This document shows, one piece after another, positions 30,932-43,020 of a DNA stretch of 64,000 nucleotides (positions are counted from its first letter, which is position 1; the number at the start of each line of letters is the position of its first letter). Source of the stretch: Tilletiaria anomala UBC 951 (Eukaryota > Basidiomycota > Exobasidiomycetes > Georgefischeriales > Tilletiariaceae). The stretch is taken from assembly GCF_000711695.1 (NCBI RefSeq), contig NW_013546927.1:1-64000 (forward strand). Reading direction: 5' to 3'. The notes under the pieces were generated by a model, which did not search any database, was not told the DNA's origin, and saw nothing but the letters and a program-made list of their open reading frames with translations. The position numbers were made by a program, and so were the translations under genes.

Positions 30932-33900
30932 TCATGCCGCCTGTGTGGGCGGAAGCGGCTTCGACAGCGGAGCGGCGTTCTTTGGCGATTGCGCTGATGA
31001 CGACTTGGGATACAGCGGTCGCTCGTTCCTGACAGCCTGAACGAGTCCGGCATATTGCTTTGGGATTGGCAACAAATCTTGCGGCCGGACGTTCTTGATG
31101 CAGAAAAAGAGTAGTGCGACGCGCAGCCCATCCATCAGTGTGCGCCGCTGCGGCTCGCGCTGGCGTCTACTGATGTCGACCATGAGCTTTGCATACTGCC
31201 TCAGTGCGGCATCAAGTCTCTCAGGCTCTTTGGCCGCTGCGCCTTTGACGCCTTTGAGCGTGAGAAGTCGCTCGCCGCTTGATTCGTCGATCACAAGGTT
31301 GCTCTGACCGAGTACATCGCCCTGGCCGCTACTCGGGCCATCAGGCGTGTCAAGCAGATCCTGTGGCGACACGATCAGCTCGGAAAGATCGAGACGTGAC
31401 CTCAGAATGCGCTGCAGCTCAGCGAGGCGCATGCGCGGCGAAGGGTCGTTGAGCGACTCGGCGAGCACAGTAGCCAGTCGCAGACTGATGACAGATCGTT
31501 CGTGCGCGTTGTCTCCATTCTCTCCAGCAGCTACCTGCTCATTGTCACCTCGCAACGCCGTCTCGAGCAGCTCTTGCAGCTCCGCGGCGGACGGTGGCGC
31601 ATCTTCGTGCCCCGCATCCGTGCCTGCAGCTGAATCGCCGCGCGCAAGGCTGGAGCGGCACGCCGCCCATTCCTGTGCAGTCTGCGCCTGCTGGAAGCCG
31701 GCAGCGACCTGGTTCAGGATGGGCAGCTGATAGTTCGTCAACGGGTCAATGACGTAGTCGCGCACCCAGTCGGGCAATGATCGGTCGAGGATGGAGTGGC
31801 CGCCATCTGCGGTCAATGTCACGTCGAGCGGGGTAGAGGCAAGAGCAGGAGCAGGTGATGGTGAAGCGGTCGCAGATGCAGAGAGAGGCGTATTGCAATC
31901 CTCTTCAACTTTGATCTTCTTTGGCGCTGGGCTGTCTGGCGCTAAGGCAGAGTTCGCAGACGGCTCAAAGTTGCGCTTCAATGACCTTTGTTCTGCTTTC
32001 AGAATGGTCTCGGCCGCCTGCGACTCAGATGCCACGGCCGACACTCCCCGCATTTCATCCTCGTCTTCCGATACAATATCTGCTTCTGGTCCGTAGCGCT
32101 CCTCCACGCCTTTGGAAGCTCCCGCGACGAAATCTGCGACGCTGCGCGCGTACGCCTCGCCCAGCGCATCGCCAAAGACGGCGCTCCGAAGGAGCATGCT
32201 TTCTTTTAGGCCGCTCTTGAGCACGTCGTCCATCTGCGGTCTGTACTCACGATACATGTTCGTCCAGATGAGGTGCGTCAGGTCTGGCGGAACGATAGAT
32301 ACGTCTGGCAGCTTGAGCGCCATGGAAGGCAGTGAGGCCATCTCCTCGGACAGGGCCGTGCGCAGGACGGGGCCGTTGAGGTAGTGGTATTGGCTCAGCT
32401 GGCCGGCATCGCTGATCGCGCGCGCGGGAACGACCGTACTGAATGTGCCTAGATCGGAGACAGAGAGTAACTTGCGCACTCGCGGCTGCAGGTGGCCATA
32501 CGTCCAGTCAAAGTCTTTCGAATAGGTAGAGGAGGCACCCGCTGCTTTTCTGCTGCCAGATGCACCCTTGCCAGACGAGGCGGTCGGCGTCGTCGCTGTC
32601 GCTGCTGCTGATGCGATTCCCGGTACGGACATAGCTTTAAGCGGCCAGAAGAGCGGGATGCCTGCTTGTTCTGGATCAAAGCTAGGTGTCCAAGGTCCGG
32701 AGGCTTTCGTTGGCAAGCTGTACGGAAGATGTTGTGAGAACGGAGGCAGGGCGGACAGGTCGTGACTGTAGGTATCGCTCGGTTGGCCCGGCTCGGTGAG
32801 CAGCGCCGCCTCGAATGCCTCGGTCACTTGTTTGCGCTTTTGTGCCTTGTCGGCATGGTCAAACGAGAGCGGCAAGGTGCTCTCCAAAGTGGGCAGAAAA
32901 AGGCAATCGGTCTGGCCAGCGGCGCCGCTGATCCCCAGCAGCAACGTCGGGGCATCTTCGATGTCAGACGGATCAATCGAGCCGTCGGGCAGATATGAAA
33001 GCGGTAGGGCGGTCGAGTTGCTCTGTGCGAGCATGTCAGCATTCACGCGCGGTCGACCGCCTTGGCTGTGTCGACCGCGTAACAGACTTCCGCGTGGTGT
33101 GGATGGCTTTGAGGAGCTGCTAGCGCCGCCGCTGCCTGTCCCTCCCAGTCGTCTGCGTAGTGTGTCTACAATGGATCGATTTCCTGCAGCATCGTCCTCG
33201 TCGGAACCTTCAGGCGCAGCTGATGGAGATGCGCCCCCCGTCTCGTCCCCGGCCAGCCGGAACGGGCTGGCGGACACGCGCTTGCGGCCGGGGGTGATGC
33301 TCCTGCCGTCCCGCGGCGTTGCCCTGGGCCCAGTGGATGCGCGACCGCCTTTGGGTGTGCCCGTTGCGGTCGTTGTCTCTGTGCTTCCTCCGACGCCTGC
33401 TCCTGCTGCTGCTGCCGCCGTGCCTACGCCATACTTGAACGCGGCAGGCACGTAGTTTTCCGGCAGCTGGTCCTTCTTCCACTGCCGCTTCTTCGGCCGG
33501 CCATCGGCACGCAGGCCCATGGCGAGGTTGCGCTGCACCTCCTCTTCCTTGCGCAGCGCCTCCTTGCGCACCTCTTCCTCGTCACGCGGCGTGATGACGA
33601 CATCGCTGGACAGCTCGCGCCCGGCCGCGCGTTCGAACCAGTTGCGGATGCGCTCGGCAGTCTGGTAGTACGACGATTCCGGCGGGTTGAACTCCATTGC
33701 GTTGGAAGTTACGAGCTGCATGTCGGCAATGAAGGACTCAGCATCGAGGTAGCAAGAGGATTCGACGCGGCTGCGGATCGTGCCAAAGTCCATCGGCTGC
33801 TTGATCACCTCGGCGTATCCTGGAACCTCTTCGATTGGTACCGGCTCGGCAAAGTACATGTTGGGGTCCTTCCTGGAAAAGGGAACAATGTCCCATATAA

Positions 33901-34609
33901 GGAACGGGGACTGAGATGTGTCAAATATATGCAAGCAAAATGCAGCGAAAGGGGAGCAAACGCACCTGCCAGCCTGAATGATGAGCTTCTCGAGGGCGAC
34001 CTTGAGTGGTGTCTTCTTTCTCTTCGGCCCAGGTTTGGGCCTTTCTGGGGCCTTCGCCTTCGCCTTGTTCCTGCCATGTGCCATCATCAAGATGTTCTTT
34101 GCGCTGCTGGCGCCGATACCGGTGTTACCTTCGGTAGAAGCTACCCCTACCGGACTGCCAGCGTCTCCTCTAGCCAGCATGGTGTCCATGCCGACATCCT
34201 CGTCACCAGCAGCAGAGAAAAAGTCATTGCTGGGCATGGATTGGTCCCCATCCTCTTCGTTGGCATCTACAATTTTAAGCTTGTTGCTGCTCGCAGCTGG
34301 AGCAGCGGTACTGCCGACTTCACCCCTAGCTGCATCTTGGGACGGAGGTCCAGAGGGTGAGCTATGTGGAAGTGGCTGCGCTGAAGATGCGGGGCCAGAC
34401 AGCACGCTGATGCCAGTGCTGCCACTTCCATGAGCAGCTTCTGTACCATCAAGTGAAGGGACACCGCTGGTTACATTGCTTGTTTCAGCTGGAGCGGCTT
34501 GGCGTTGCCCTGACACAGGCAGTGGAATAGAACTGATCGCTACTGGCGCGGCAGCAGGAGCAGCCGCGGCTGACAACGATGCTCCTGTCGGCAGCTCCGC
34601 ACCCCTCAT
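30932..34609 (-). CDS. Bromodomain protein, BRD7/BRD9-like
   Basis: Probable nuclear acetyl-lysine reader. Two exons, 34609-33966 and 33872-30932, give 1194 aa. After a Ser/Ala/Pro-rich N-terminus there is a basic stretch (GRNKAKAKAPERPKPGPKRKK). The bromodomain follows at about residues 200-300: KDPNMYFAEPV, PGYAEVIKQPMDFGTIRSRV and SNAMEFNPPESSYYQTAERI, with the acetyl-lysine-binding Asn kept in FN. The wording is closest to BRD7/BRD9, suggesting a SWI/SNF-type remodeller subunit (inference). The C-terminal ~650 residues are conserved-looking but unnamed. The start 34609 (MRGAELPTG) is preferred. The frame is open to 35206, overlapping URA2's last exon, but that extension is non-protein-like; an alternative ATG lies at 34895. 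Confidence 0.85.
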   Translation of the reverse strand: MRGAELPTGASLSAAAAPAAAPVAISSIPLPVSGQRQAAPAETSNVTSGVPSLDGTEAAHGSGSTGISVLSGPASSAQPLPHSSPSGPPSQDAARGEVGSTAAPAASSNKLKIVDANEEDGDQSMPSNDFFSAAGDEDVGMDTMLARGDAGSPVGVASTEGNTGIGASSAKNILMMAHGRNKAKAKAPERPKPGPKRKKTPLKVALEKLIIQAGRCVCSPFAAFCLHIFDTSQSPFLIWDIVPFSRKDPNMYFAEPVPIEEVPGYAEVIKQPMDFGTIRSRVESSCYLDAESFIADMQLVTSNAMEFNPPESSYYQTAERIRNWFERAAGRELSSDVVITPRDEEEVRKEALRKEEEVQRNLAMGLRADGRPKKRQWKKDQLPENYVPAAFKYGVGTAAAAAGAGVGGSTETTTATGTPKGGRASTGPRATPRDGRSITPGRKRVSASPFRLAGDETGGASPSAAPEGSDEDDAAGNRSIVDTLRRRLGGTGSGGASSSSKPSTPRGSLLRGRHSQGGRPRVNADMLAQSNSTALPLSYLPDGSIDPSDIEDAPTLLLGISGAAGQTDCLFLPTLESTLPLSFDHADKAQKRKQVTEAFEAALLTEPGQPSDTYSHDLSALPPFSQHLPYSLPTKASGPWTPSFDPEQAGIPLFWPLKAMSVPGIASAAATATTPTASSGKGASGSRKAAGASSTYSKDFDWTYGHLQPRVRKLLSVSDLGTFSTVVPARAISDAGQLSQYHYLNGPVLRTALSEEMASLPSMALKLPDVSIVPPDLTHLIWTNMYREYRPQMDDVLKSGLKESMLLRSAVFGDALGEAYARSVADFVAGASKGVEERYGPEADIVSEDEDEMRGVSAVASESQAAETILKAEQRSLKRNFEPSANSALAPDSPAPKKIKVEEDCNTPLSASATASPSPAPALASTPLDVTLTADGGHSILDRSLPDWVRDYVIDPLTNYQLPILNQVAAGFQQAQTAQEWAACRSSLARGDSAAGTDAGHEDAPPSAAELQELLETALRGDNEQVAAGENGDNAHERSVISLRLATVLAESLNDPSPRMRLAELQRILRSRLDLSELIVSPQDLLDTPDGPSSGQGDVLGQSNLVIDESSGERLLTLKGVKGAAAKEPERLDAALRQYAKLMVDISRRQREPQRRTLMDGLRVALLFFCIKNVRPQDLLPIPKQYAGLVQAVRNERPLYPKSSSAQSPKNAAPLSKPLPPTQAA

Positions 34610-34998
34610 ACTCGTACAAGAGATGGAACGAGAGAGGAAGGCAAGATGAAGTACCGCTTGACCCGAAGCGGCTCGCTTTGCAAGTGATCCTTGTGGCACA
34701 GTCTTGATGCTAATAGCGGCGACAGAGAAAGAGTGTGACAGAAAGCACATCCCTGGAAAACTGCCCTCCTTGATTTCGTGATGGCGATAGACATGCATAA
34801 TAGGGTTGCCCACCGGCCCACCGCTGCAACTCAACCACCGCCTCCAGTTCGAATCAGATTTCACACTCCTGCCATCGCGAACAAATTTCTCCATAGTGGA
34901 ACTAAGCGAATGAAGAATTTGCTGTATTACAAAGGTTGTTGCTTTTGCTTTTGGGGATGGATAGCACACCGACTCGCCCGTGCGCCTGCTTGTTGAGT

Positions 34999-37900
34999 CT
35001 ATCCTGTGTGAAGAACCATGGCAAGCAGCGCCACTGGCGAAAGAAAAGAAAAAAAGAGGTAAGTTGCGTCCACTGGTAGGCAAAGTGTACTTGGCCCTGC
35101 TGGAAACAGCGGGAGGTACACTCACTCCTGACAAAGAGACCGTACCGCATTTGGCGGAAGTAAGCGGCTCGTTTGATGTCAAAGTCGACTTCTGCATCGA
35201 TCTCATTGACCCTCGGCAGCGGGTGCATGACGATCATGTCCTGCTTTGCCTTGGCGAGCACGTCGTTGTTGACAACATACGCGTTCTTCACCGCCTCGTA
35301 CGCTTCTGGTGTTGGGAAACGCTCCTTCTGCACGCGCGTCACGTAAAGAACGTCCGTCCGCGCGATGACAGTGTCCAGGTCGGACGTCTCGAACTGCGCG
35401 ATTCCGCGCTTCGCCACCTCTGCCTTCACATCGTCCGGCATGCACAACGACGCCGGGCTTACATAGTTGAGCGTGACGCCGTACAGGCACAGCAGCTTGA
35501 CCAGCGAGTGTGTGGTCCGTCCGTTCTTAAGGTCACCTAGCAGCGTCACCGTCAGCCCACTAACCGTACCTAGTTCTTCGCGAATGGTAAAGATGTCCAG
35601 CAGCGCCTGGGTTGGGTGCTCTCCAATGCCATCTCCAGCGTTAATGACAGGTACCGGTGAGAACTTGGCAGCTTGTTGCGCGCTACCGACAGCCGGATGC
35701 CTCAGGACTATGGCGTCGTTGTAACAGCCCAGCGTCCGAATTGTGTCCGCCAGCGACTCGCCTTTGACGACGGACGAGCTCTGAGCTTTGACGGATACCA
35801 CCTGGCCTCCGCAGCGGACCATTGCAGCTTCGAAAGAGCAAGACGTCCGTGTCGATTCTTCGTAGAACAAATTGCAGAGCACACGGCCCTTGAGAATGTC
35901 CAGTGTCCCTTGTCTCTCCACTTGCAGACGCATCTCCTGAGCCACCGAGAACAGTGCATGGAGGTCGTTGCGGTTGAACTGCCGGACGGACAGCACGTGC
36001 CGTCGGTTGAACGTTGGGTGGTAGATGGCCGTCCGCAACGAAGGAGATGCGAGAGTAGCAGGTGCCGCGAGCGGCATGGGCCCATCCTCCTGGAAAACGC
36101 TCATTAGGTTGGTGCGGGGAATGTGCACCATGGGACCGTCCTGACCAGCTAGAATCGGCGACCGCACCTGGCCCATGTTGTCTGCATTTGGTGAGGAAGG
36201 CGCTTCGCCAAGCAGGCCGGCCCGCGCACCATCCTGGTTGAACGATTGGCGCCGGCCGGATCTCACCGAGCTCTCGCTGATCGACTTTGTCCGAGCCTGA
36301 GCGCTTGCTTTCGAGACCGACTGGATCGCTCCAAAGCTGTTGGAAATATTGCTGCCAAGCGTGCCATTCGACAACACTTCTCCGTCAACAAAGACGGGCC
36401 GACCTTTTGCGACAACCCGAGAGATCGATCCAATGGTAGCTCGACCCTGCAAGGGTGACCATACCTCTCTCTTCACCACCGGCGCCGCTCTATCGACATC
36501 GACCTGCACCTCAGACCCAAGCTGCTCTGGGAACGCGAAAATTTCACGTGGCTTCTTGGACAGCTTGTCGGTAATATCGTCCAGAGTGAACTTCTTCTCA
36601 TTAACAGCGTCGAGAAGCAGCAGCATAGACTCGACCACACCTGATGCCGCCGAGACGTGCTGCCCAAGCTGCACTCCGAGCTTGTAAGGCACGGAACCGA
36701 CCGTCAAGATGTCGATCTCATCCATATTCTCCCACAACGCGAGTTGGTCATCCGAACTTGGCAGGCAGGTGGCCGCGGGGTACGTCTCGTTGGTGAAAAA
36801 CAGCGAATAGATGGCAACGTCGCAAGTGACCTTCAGACCTTTGTTCTTGCTGAGCACGATCAATGCAATGTCATCCCGACTGGAAACTTCCGTGACGTGA
36901 ATGCTGCGTGATTGTAGGCTAGCGAGCAGCAGGATGGAGGCGAGATCATTTCCGCGTGCATCGGTAACAAGTGGCCTTTGCTCAGGCCAGCCGGCCATGT
37001 TAGCGGCAACCGCAGCAGGCTGGAGCTTTCCGGCCAGCGCAGGCGAGATGAAGAGCGACCTCGCTCGCTCAGTAAAGTCGCTGACATCTGTTGTCACGCT
37101 GTTCGACGCAGCGAGCGCAAGCGAAACATCGCAGTGAGCCGAGCCAACGACCTTGCCTTCGATGATGGAAAGCGTCTGCTCGTCCGCTACAGCTTGCCTC
37201 ATACCGATAGGGCTGAGGTGCACTGCGGTAAAGCCTGCTGCCAGAGAGGCTTTAGTGAGCTCTGCAACTTCACGTGCACCCGAAGCGGGATCTGCAATTG
37301 ATGGCAAGAAAGCGTTCACATTGATGAAGCCAGGGAATGAATGGACTTGATGACTCGTTTTGAAGTCGACTGGCGAGATCAGGAAGTCAGAGCCGGCCTT
37401 TCTGTGCCTGGCGAGCGCCTCGACGAAAAGTTTGGCATTCTTGACGTTGGTGATCAATGGGATTGATCGATCAATTGCCAACCGCCGCGCCCGGTAACCC
37501 ATTGAAGTGAATGACAGGGGCCTGCGGTACTTGTTCTTGCTTGGTAGAGAGATGAACAGCGAGCTGAGGCCTTGAGACAGATGGCTGAGCAGGGAGTATG
37601 CCGCTTTGGAGTTATCTGCGCTCTGCACGTCGTCGTCTTCCGGGAGGGCCTCGAGGTAATTGACAGGGATGCCTTGTTCTCCGTAGAAATCTGCTGTGCC
37701 GGACGAGCCGTATAGGGTGAAGCCCAATGCGTGAAGTGTGCGCACAGAGGACACCAGCTCCTGCTTTTCGCTGAAGCTGCCGATGGAGAGCAGGACGTTG
37801 TTCTGCGGAAGTTTGATTCCAGATGCAATCATCGCCTTCAAGTACGCCTCGTACTTATCCCGTCCAAAACAGGCAACCTCTCCAGTGGACGCCATCTCCA

Positions 37901-40900
37901 CACCAAGAATTGGGTCTGCTCCAGCAAGACGGCTGAAGGAGAATTGAGGGACTTTGACACCGACATAGTTCTTTGGCAAGTTGATCTTGGGATATGCTTC
38001 GACAGGCAAATCAAGCATTACGTCCGTAGCCATTTGAATGGCGTCAACACCTGTGACCTTGCTTACGAATGGGAAAGACCGTGCAGCTCGGACATTGCAT
38101 TCGATCACCTTGATCTCGTTGTTCTTGGCAATGAACTGGATGTTGAAGGGGCCTGTGACGTGAAGTGAGGCTGCAATCTTGGCGGTAGCCGTCTCGATTC
38201 TCCTAACTGTCTCGGGATCCAGGTCTTGTGGCGGAAGAATCAGGGTCGCATCACCTGAGTGGACACCAGCATTCTCGACGTGCTCTGAGATGTAGTGCAT
38301 CATCATTTTGCCGTCTTTGGCGACCGCATCCATCTCAATCTCCTTGGCGCCTTCCAAGTACTTGGTGATGACGACAGGATGCTCACGATTGACTGCTGTT
38401 GCTTGCGACAAGTAGCTGTTGAGGTCCTCCGGAGAGTAGACGACATTCATGGCGGCACCACTGAGGACATATGAGGGTCTGACCAGGACAGGATAGCCAA
38501 AGCGCGCACAGGCTTCCTGGGCTTCCTCGAACGACGTAAGTTCCTTCCACATGGGCTGGTCGACGCCGATCTTGTCCAACATACGAGAGAATTTGTACCG
38601 GTTCTCGGCCATGTCGATCATCTCGGGCGACGTACCCAAGATCTTGACGTTTTGACGGTGAAGAGGCAGGGCGATGTTATTCGGAGTTTGACCACCCATG
38701 GAAATAATCACACCTGACGAACGTTCGAGGTCATAGATGTCAAGAACAGTCTCCAGAGAGATGTTCTCGAAGTAGAGCCTGTCTGCTTCGTCGTAGTCTG
38801 TGGAGACAGTTTCCGGGTTGTAGTTGATCATGACCGTCTTGAAGCCCCGGTCACGCAAGGTGCGAATCGCCCTAACGGCGCACCAGTCAAATTCCACACT
38901 GGAACCAATGCGGTAGACACCAGAGCCGAGTACGATGACACCCTTATCATCAAAGCTTACGTCATGCTCTGTGGCGTGGTACGTCGTGTACAGGTAGTTC
39001 GTGTAAGCAGGGAACTCGGCTGCGACGGTGTCGATCTGCTTGACGAAGGGCATGATCGCGTACTCTTGGCGAAGTCGACGGACAGCTAGCTCTGTGCTGC
39101 CGATACATTTGGCCAGCTGTTTGTCCGAATACCCGAGCTGCTTGGCATAACGAAGGAGGTCTGGTGGAAGCTGCGACGCGTGGTACCGCGAGAATGCCGC
39201 AGATGCTGCGAAGATTTTCTCCAGTTTGGACAGGAACCAGCGGTCGATAGACGTCATCTGGTGGATCTTGTCGACCGAGTAGCCAAGCCGCAGGGCATTT
39301 GCAATGGCGAACATGCGCTTGTCGGTCGGGTTGGTGAGCTCTTCATCGACCGCTGAGTCGTCCACAAAGTCGTTCTGCGAGTTCCATAACTGTCAGCGCC
39401 CAGTTCAAGCAAAAGATGTCTGCAAATGCTCACCGCTCCAAAGCCATCGTTCTGGTAGTCGACTTGGCGGATAGCTTTCTGGATCGCCTCCTCGAATGTC
39501 CGCCCAATACTCATGACCTCTCCGACACTCTTCATTGAGCTTCCTAGTTTCGAGGAGACCCTAACGAACTTGCGTAAATCCCAGCGCGGGAACTTGCAAA
39601 CGACGTAGTCTAAGCTCGGCTCGAAGCAAGCGCTTGTCTCGCGCGTGACGCTGTTCCTAATCTCGTTGAGCGGGATGCCAAGGCCGAGCTTAGCGGCAAT
39701 GAAAGCAAGCGGGTACCCGGTCGCCTTGCTGGCCAAGGCAGACGAACGAGAGAGACGGGCATTGACCTCGATGATGCAGTACTCCTTGGAGTGTGGGTTT
39801 AGTGCGTACTGAATGTTGCACTCGCCAACAACGCCCAGGTGCCTGATCACGTTGACGGCGGTGGTACGCAGCATGTTGTAGTCTTCATCGCTCAGCGTTT
39901 GCGATGGGGCAATAACGATCGAGTCACCGGTGTGAATACCGAGCGGGTCGAAGTTCTGCATGGGAGAGGATAGTACTGGCGTCAGTCGCGAGATGACAAG
40001 ATTGAAAGCCAAAACTGATCGGCGCTCACCTCCATGTTGCACACTGTGATGCAGTTGTTGCGTCCGTCACGAACAACCTCGTATTCGACCTCCTTCCAGC
40101 CCTTCATACTCTTCTCGACGAGCACTTGTGGGCTGTTAGCAAAGGCCGCGGTGCACAGCTTGCGCAGCTCGTCTTCATTGCTTGCGAACCCAGAACCGAG
40201 ACCGCCAAGTGCAAAAGCGGCGCGCACGATAACAGGAAATCCGATGGACTTCGACGCAGTCAGCGCTTCTTCCCACGTCGTTGCGCTTGCGGAGGGAGCA
40301 CATTTCTCGCCGATCTCGCCCATAGCCTTCGCGAATAGATCACGGTCTTCGGTCGTGATAATGGTCTCAATCGGCGTGCCTAAGACTTTGACGCCGAGCT
40401 GCTTGAGCTCCTCCTTGATTTTGATGCCGACATTCAGTGCCGTCTGGCCTCCGAAAGTGACAAAGATGCCGTCCGGGCGCTCGTGCTTGACCACCTTGAG
40501 GACAAATTCGGGCGTAACAGGGAGGAAGTACACCTTGTCGGCAAGACCTGCGCTCGTCTGGATCGTGGCAATGTTGGGGTTGATCAGGACACTGTAGATA
40601 CCTTCTTCCTTGAGCGCCTTGATGGCTTGTGAACCAGAGTAGTCAAACTCTCCGGCTTGGCCGATGGAGAGACCGCCCGAGCCCAGGACGAGCACCTTGC
40701 GTACTTGTTGACGTGGGTACGCCAAAGCGTTCTCCGCAGCCTTACCGCCGGTGAACTGAACCGGCGGAAGCACAGCTGCAGCAGGAGACCCTTTGACGGC
40801 TGCGCAGTCGACGACGCTTCTGATGAAGACATCGAATAGGAATTCGGTATCCCTGGGCCCTGGAGTAGACTCAGGGTGAAACTGGACGCTGAAGAAAGGT

Positions 40901-42385
40901 GCATCCTTGCAGTAAATGCCTTCGTTGCTGTCATCGTTCGCATTGTAGAACAGCTCCTCCCAACCCTGCTTGAGCGTGGTAGCTTTGACGGCGTACCCGT
41001 GGTTCTGGCTGGTGATGTAGCACCTCCCGCTGAGGCGATCGGTACAGGGGATGTTGTGTCCGCGATTGCCGAACTTCATCTTCTCCGTCTCGGCGCCGCT
41101 GGCAAGCGCGAGGAGCTGGTGGCCCAAGCAGATACCAAAGATCGGCACAGTGTCCTTGACCGAGTCCTTGCGTGCGATCAATTTTTGAATGTTCGCGATC
41201 GTCGGCGCACAGCTCGTAGGATCACCAGGACCGTTGGAGATGAACAGGCCATCAAATGGCTCCTCGCTAATGGAAAGAAAGTCGTAGTTCCAGGGGACGA
41301 CCTTGAGCTCGACACCGCGGCTTGTGAAGCAACGGATCTGGTTGTACTTCATACCAACGTCGAGGGCTAAGATACGAATGGGCCTGCCGCTGGGGTGCAG
41401 CAGGGCCTCCTTTGCCTGGCCGAGCGAGCCTCCTGGCGAAGTGTTCCGAGGAGTGTAAAGTACCGGCTGACGCGTCGACACGCGCGCGACAAGGTTCTCC
41501 TTGTTGGGATCGGCAAAGGCGATATCTTGGTATGCAAGGCGCCAGGCAGCATCTGCATCGCCGGCAAGGCCGCTAGGTGTGCCCGAGAGACCAAGGGTTG
41601 GGGGTGTAGGCGGGCGGCTCAAAGCACTGGACACAACAGCCGCAGAGCCATTGCTGAGGCCGGCAGGAACACCTGCAGTCGTCAGGCTATCCGATCTCAT
41701 CGCAAGCAGCTTGGCGAGCATGCTGCCTCGGCTGCGAATCCTCTTTGTCAGCGCCCTGGTGTCCACGCCGTAGATGGCCGGCACGCCGTTCTCCTTCAGC
41801 CAGTCTGCCAGAGAGCTCTTGGCCAGCCAGTGGCTAAAGTCGTGGGAGTAGTAGGCGATGACCAGGCCTGCAATGTGGATACGCGATGACTCGAACGGAG
41901 AAGCGAGCAGGTTTTGGATCGTCGCGTGCGACTCTTCCCGAGAAGGCACGCCATAGTTGCCGACCAGAGGAAAGGTCAAGACGAGAATCTGACCCTCATA
42001 CGACGGGTCAGTAAGAGATTCGACATAACCAACCATTCCTAAAAAAATCAAAAATGTTGTATGTCAGAACCGGATTTGTCTGCACAGGGCCGATGATACA
42101 GAGGAAAAGCTACTGACCCGTCTGAAAGACACATTCTCCGCTGATGCTTTTGCCCGCTGCACCAAAACTAATGCCCCTGTACGCTGTGCCGTCAGCAAGT
42201 TCAAGGACCATGTTGGCTGCAGCATCTGGAGCTGCATCTCCAGGCGCAAGGGGAGGAAGAGTCGCAGGCGGACACGGGGCCGGCTCAGGCGCGACGGACT
42301 GCATCTTGCTGGGGTTCGATTGCAGCTTAGAAGCGGCTGCTTCTCCAGATGCGGCCGCCGAAGCAGCATTAGCAGTTATCGACAT
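34999..42385 (-). CDS. URA2: Ura2: glutamine-dependent carbamoyl-phosphate synthetase / aspartate transcarbamoylase
   Basis: Catalyses the first two steps of pyrimidine synthesis in the cytosol. Five exons (42385-42118, 42038-40030, 39955-39434, 39374-35126, 35033-34999) give 2360 aa (yeast 2214). The glutaminase domain has [10 protein letters not shown] (Cys ~390) and VQFHPEST. Two CPSase ATP-grasp halves follow ([38 protein letters not shown]). A dihydroorotase-like domain at ~1600-1950 has lost its metal site (PGFINVNAF where active enzymes have a His-x-His), as in other fungi. The ATCase at ~2060-2360 has [15 protein letters not shown] and [11 protein letters not shown]. The last exon encodes only [11 protein letters not shown], the conserved C-terminus. 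An Ala/Pro-rich leader of ~65 aa precedes the glutaminase. UTP feedback is known for the family. Confidence 0.97.
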
Positions 42386-43020
42386 CGTTGTCAAGCGTCT
42401 CGAGGACGTCTGTCACAGTGTCGGAGAGAGCAAGCGCGGCGTATATGGGAAGCGCTGCGGATCCTCTACACGGTTCGTTGGGCGAAAAAGGCGGTCGCTT
42501 CGTGAACCAGCGCCCCTACTGCGACACCAATAACTCCCACAGATGGTACCCCTTGCAGAGGGAGGAGCAAGGAGAGAAGAGAACCGGTTCGGTGAGCTCG
42601 CACAGAGAGTCGTACCGTATAGAAAGAAGCAACGAGCAAGCAAAGTTCACTCCGCCCTTCAGCTCAATTGTCTCCGTCGCTCCGCCAAAGAAAATCGTTT
42701 GATTGGCAAACAAAAAAAATTGCTTCCGCCCCGGCTGGCCATCGCATGTGGTCACGTGTTACATGTGTGAGTTTACAAGGTAGCGCATTCCGGTTTCTCT
42801 AACTTTGGTCAGAGTAGGAAGAAAGGAAAGGATACCAACACCCATTGGTAGCAACAACGAGGCTTTATTTTCTGTGGCAGAACGACAGAAGACAGCCACA
42901 AAGGCTTCTGCATAGAATCAAGTCGCACGCAAAAGAAACAGGCCGGGAAGAGGCTACAAGGAGGTGTAGTCGAGATTGAGCGTGAAGTGTTCTTTGCGAG
43001 TGCTGGCCCTCCATACCGTC
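42386..43020. promoter_or_regulatory. Divergent promoter region URA2 / RNA14
   Basis: 635 bp between divergent starts. A CACGTG E-box core lies at 42753-42758, about 265 bp before RNA14. The plus-strand frame before 43021 contains no earlier ATG, supporting the RNA14 start. No other distinct motif was seen. Confidence 0.4.

Noticed and set aside
34846-34860. TTCGAATC resembling a tRNA T-loop
   Set aside because: Flanking bases form no T stem or cloverleaf.
34610-35206. Upstream extension of the bromodomain reading frame
   Set aside because: It overlaps URA2's last exon and intron, has no protein-like composition and no family match; ATG 34609 is a better start.
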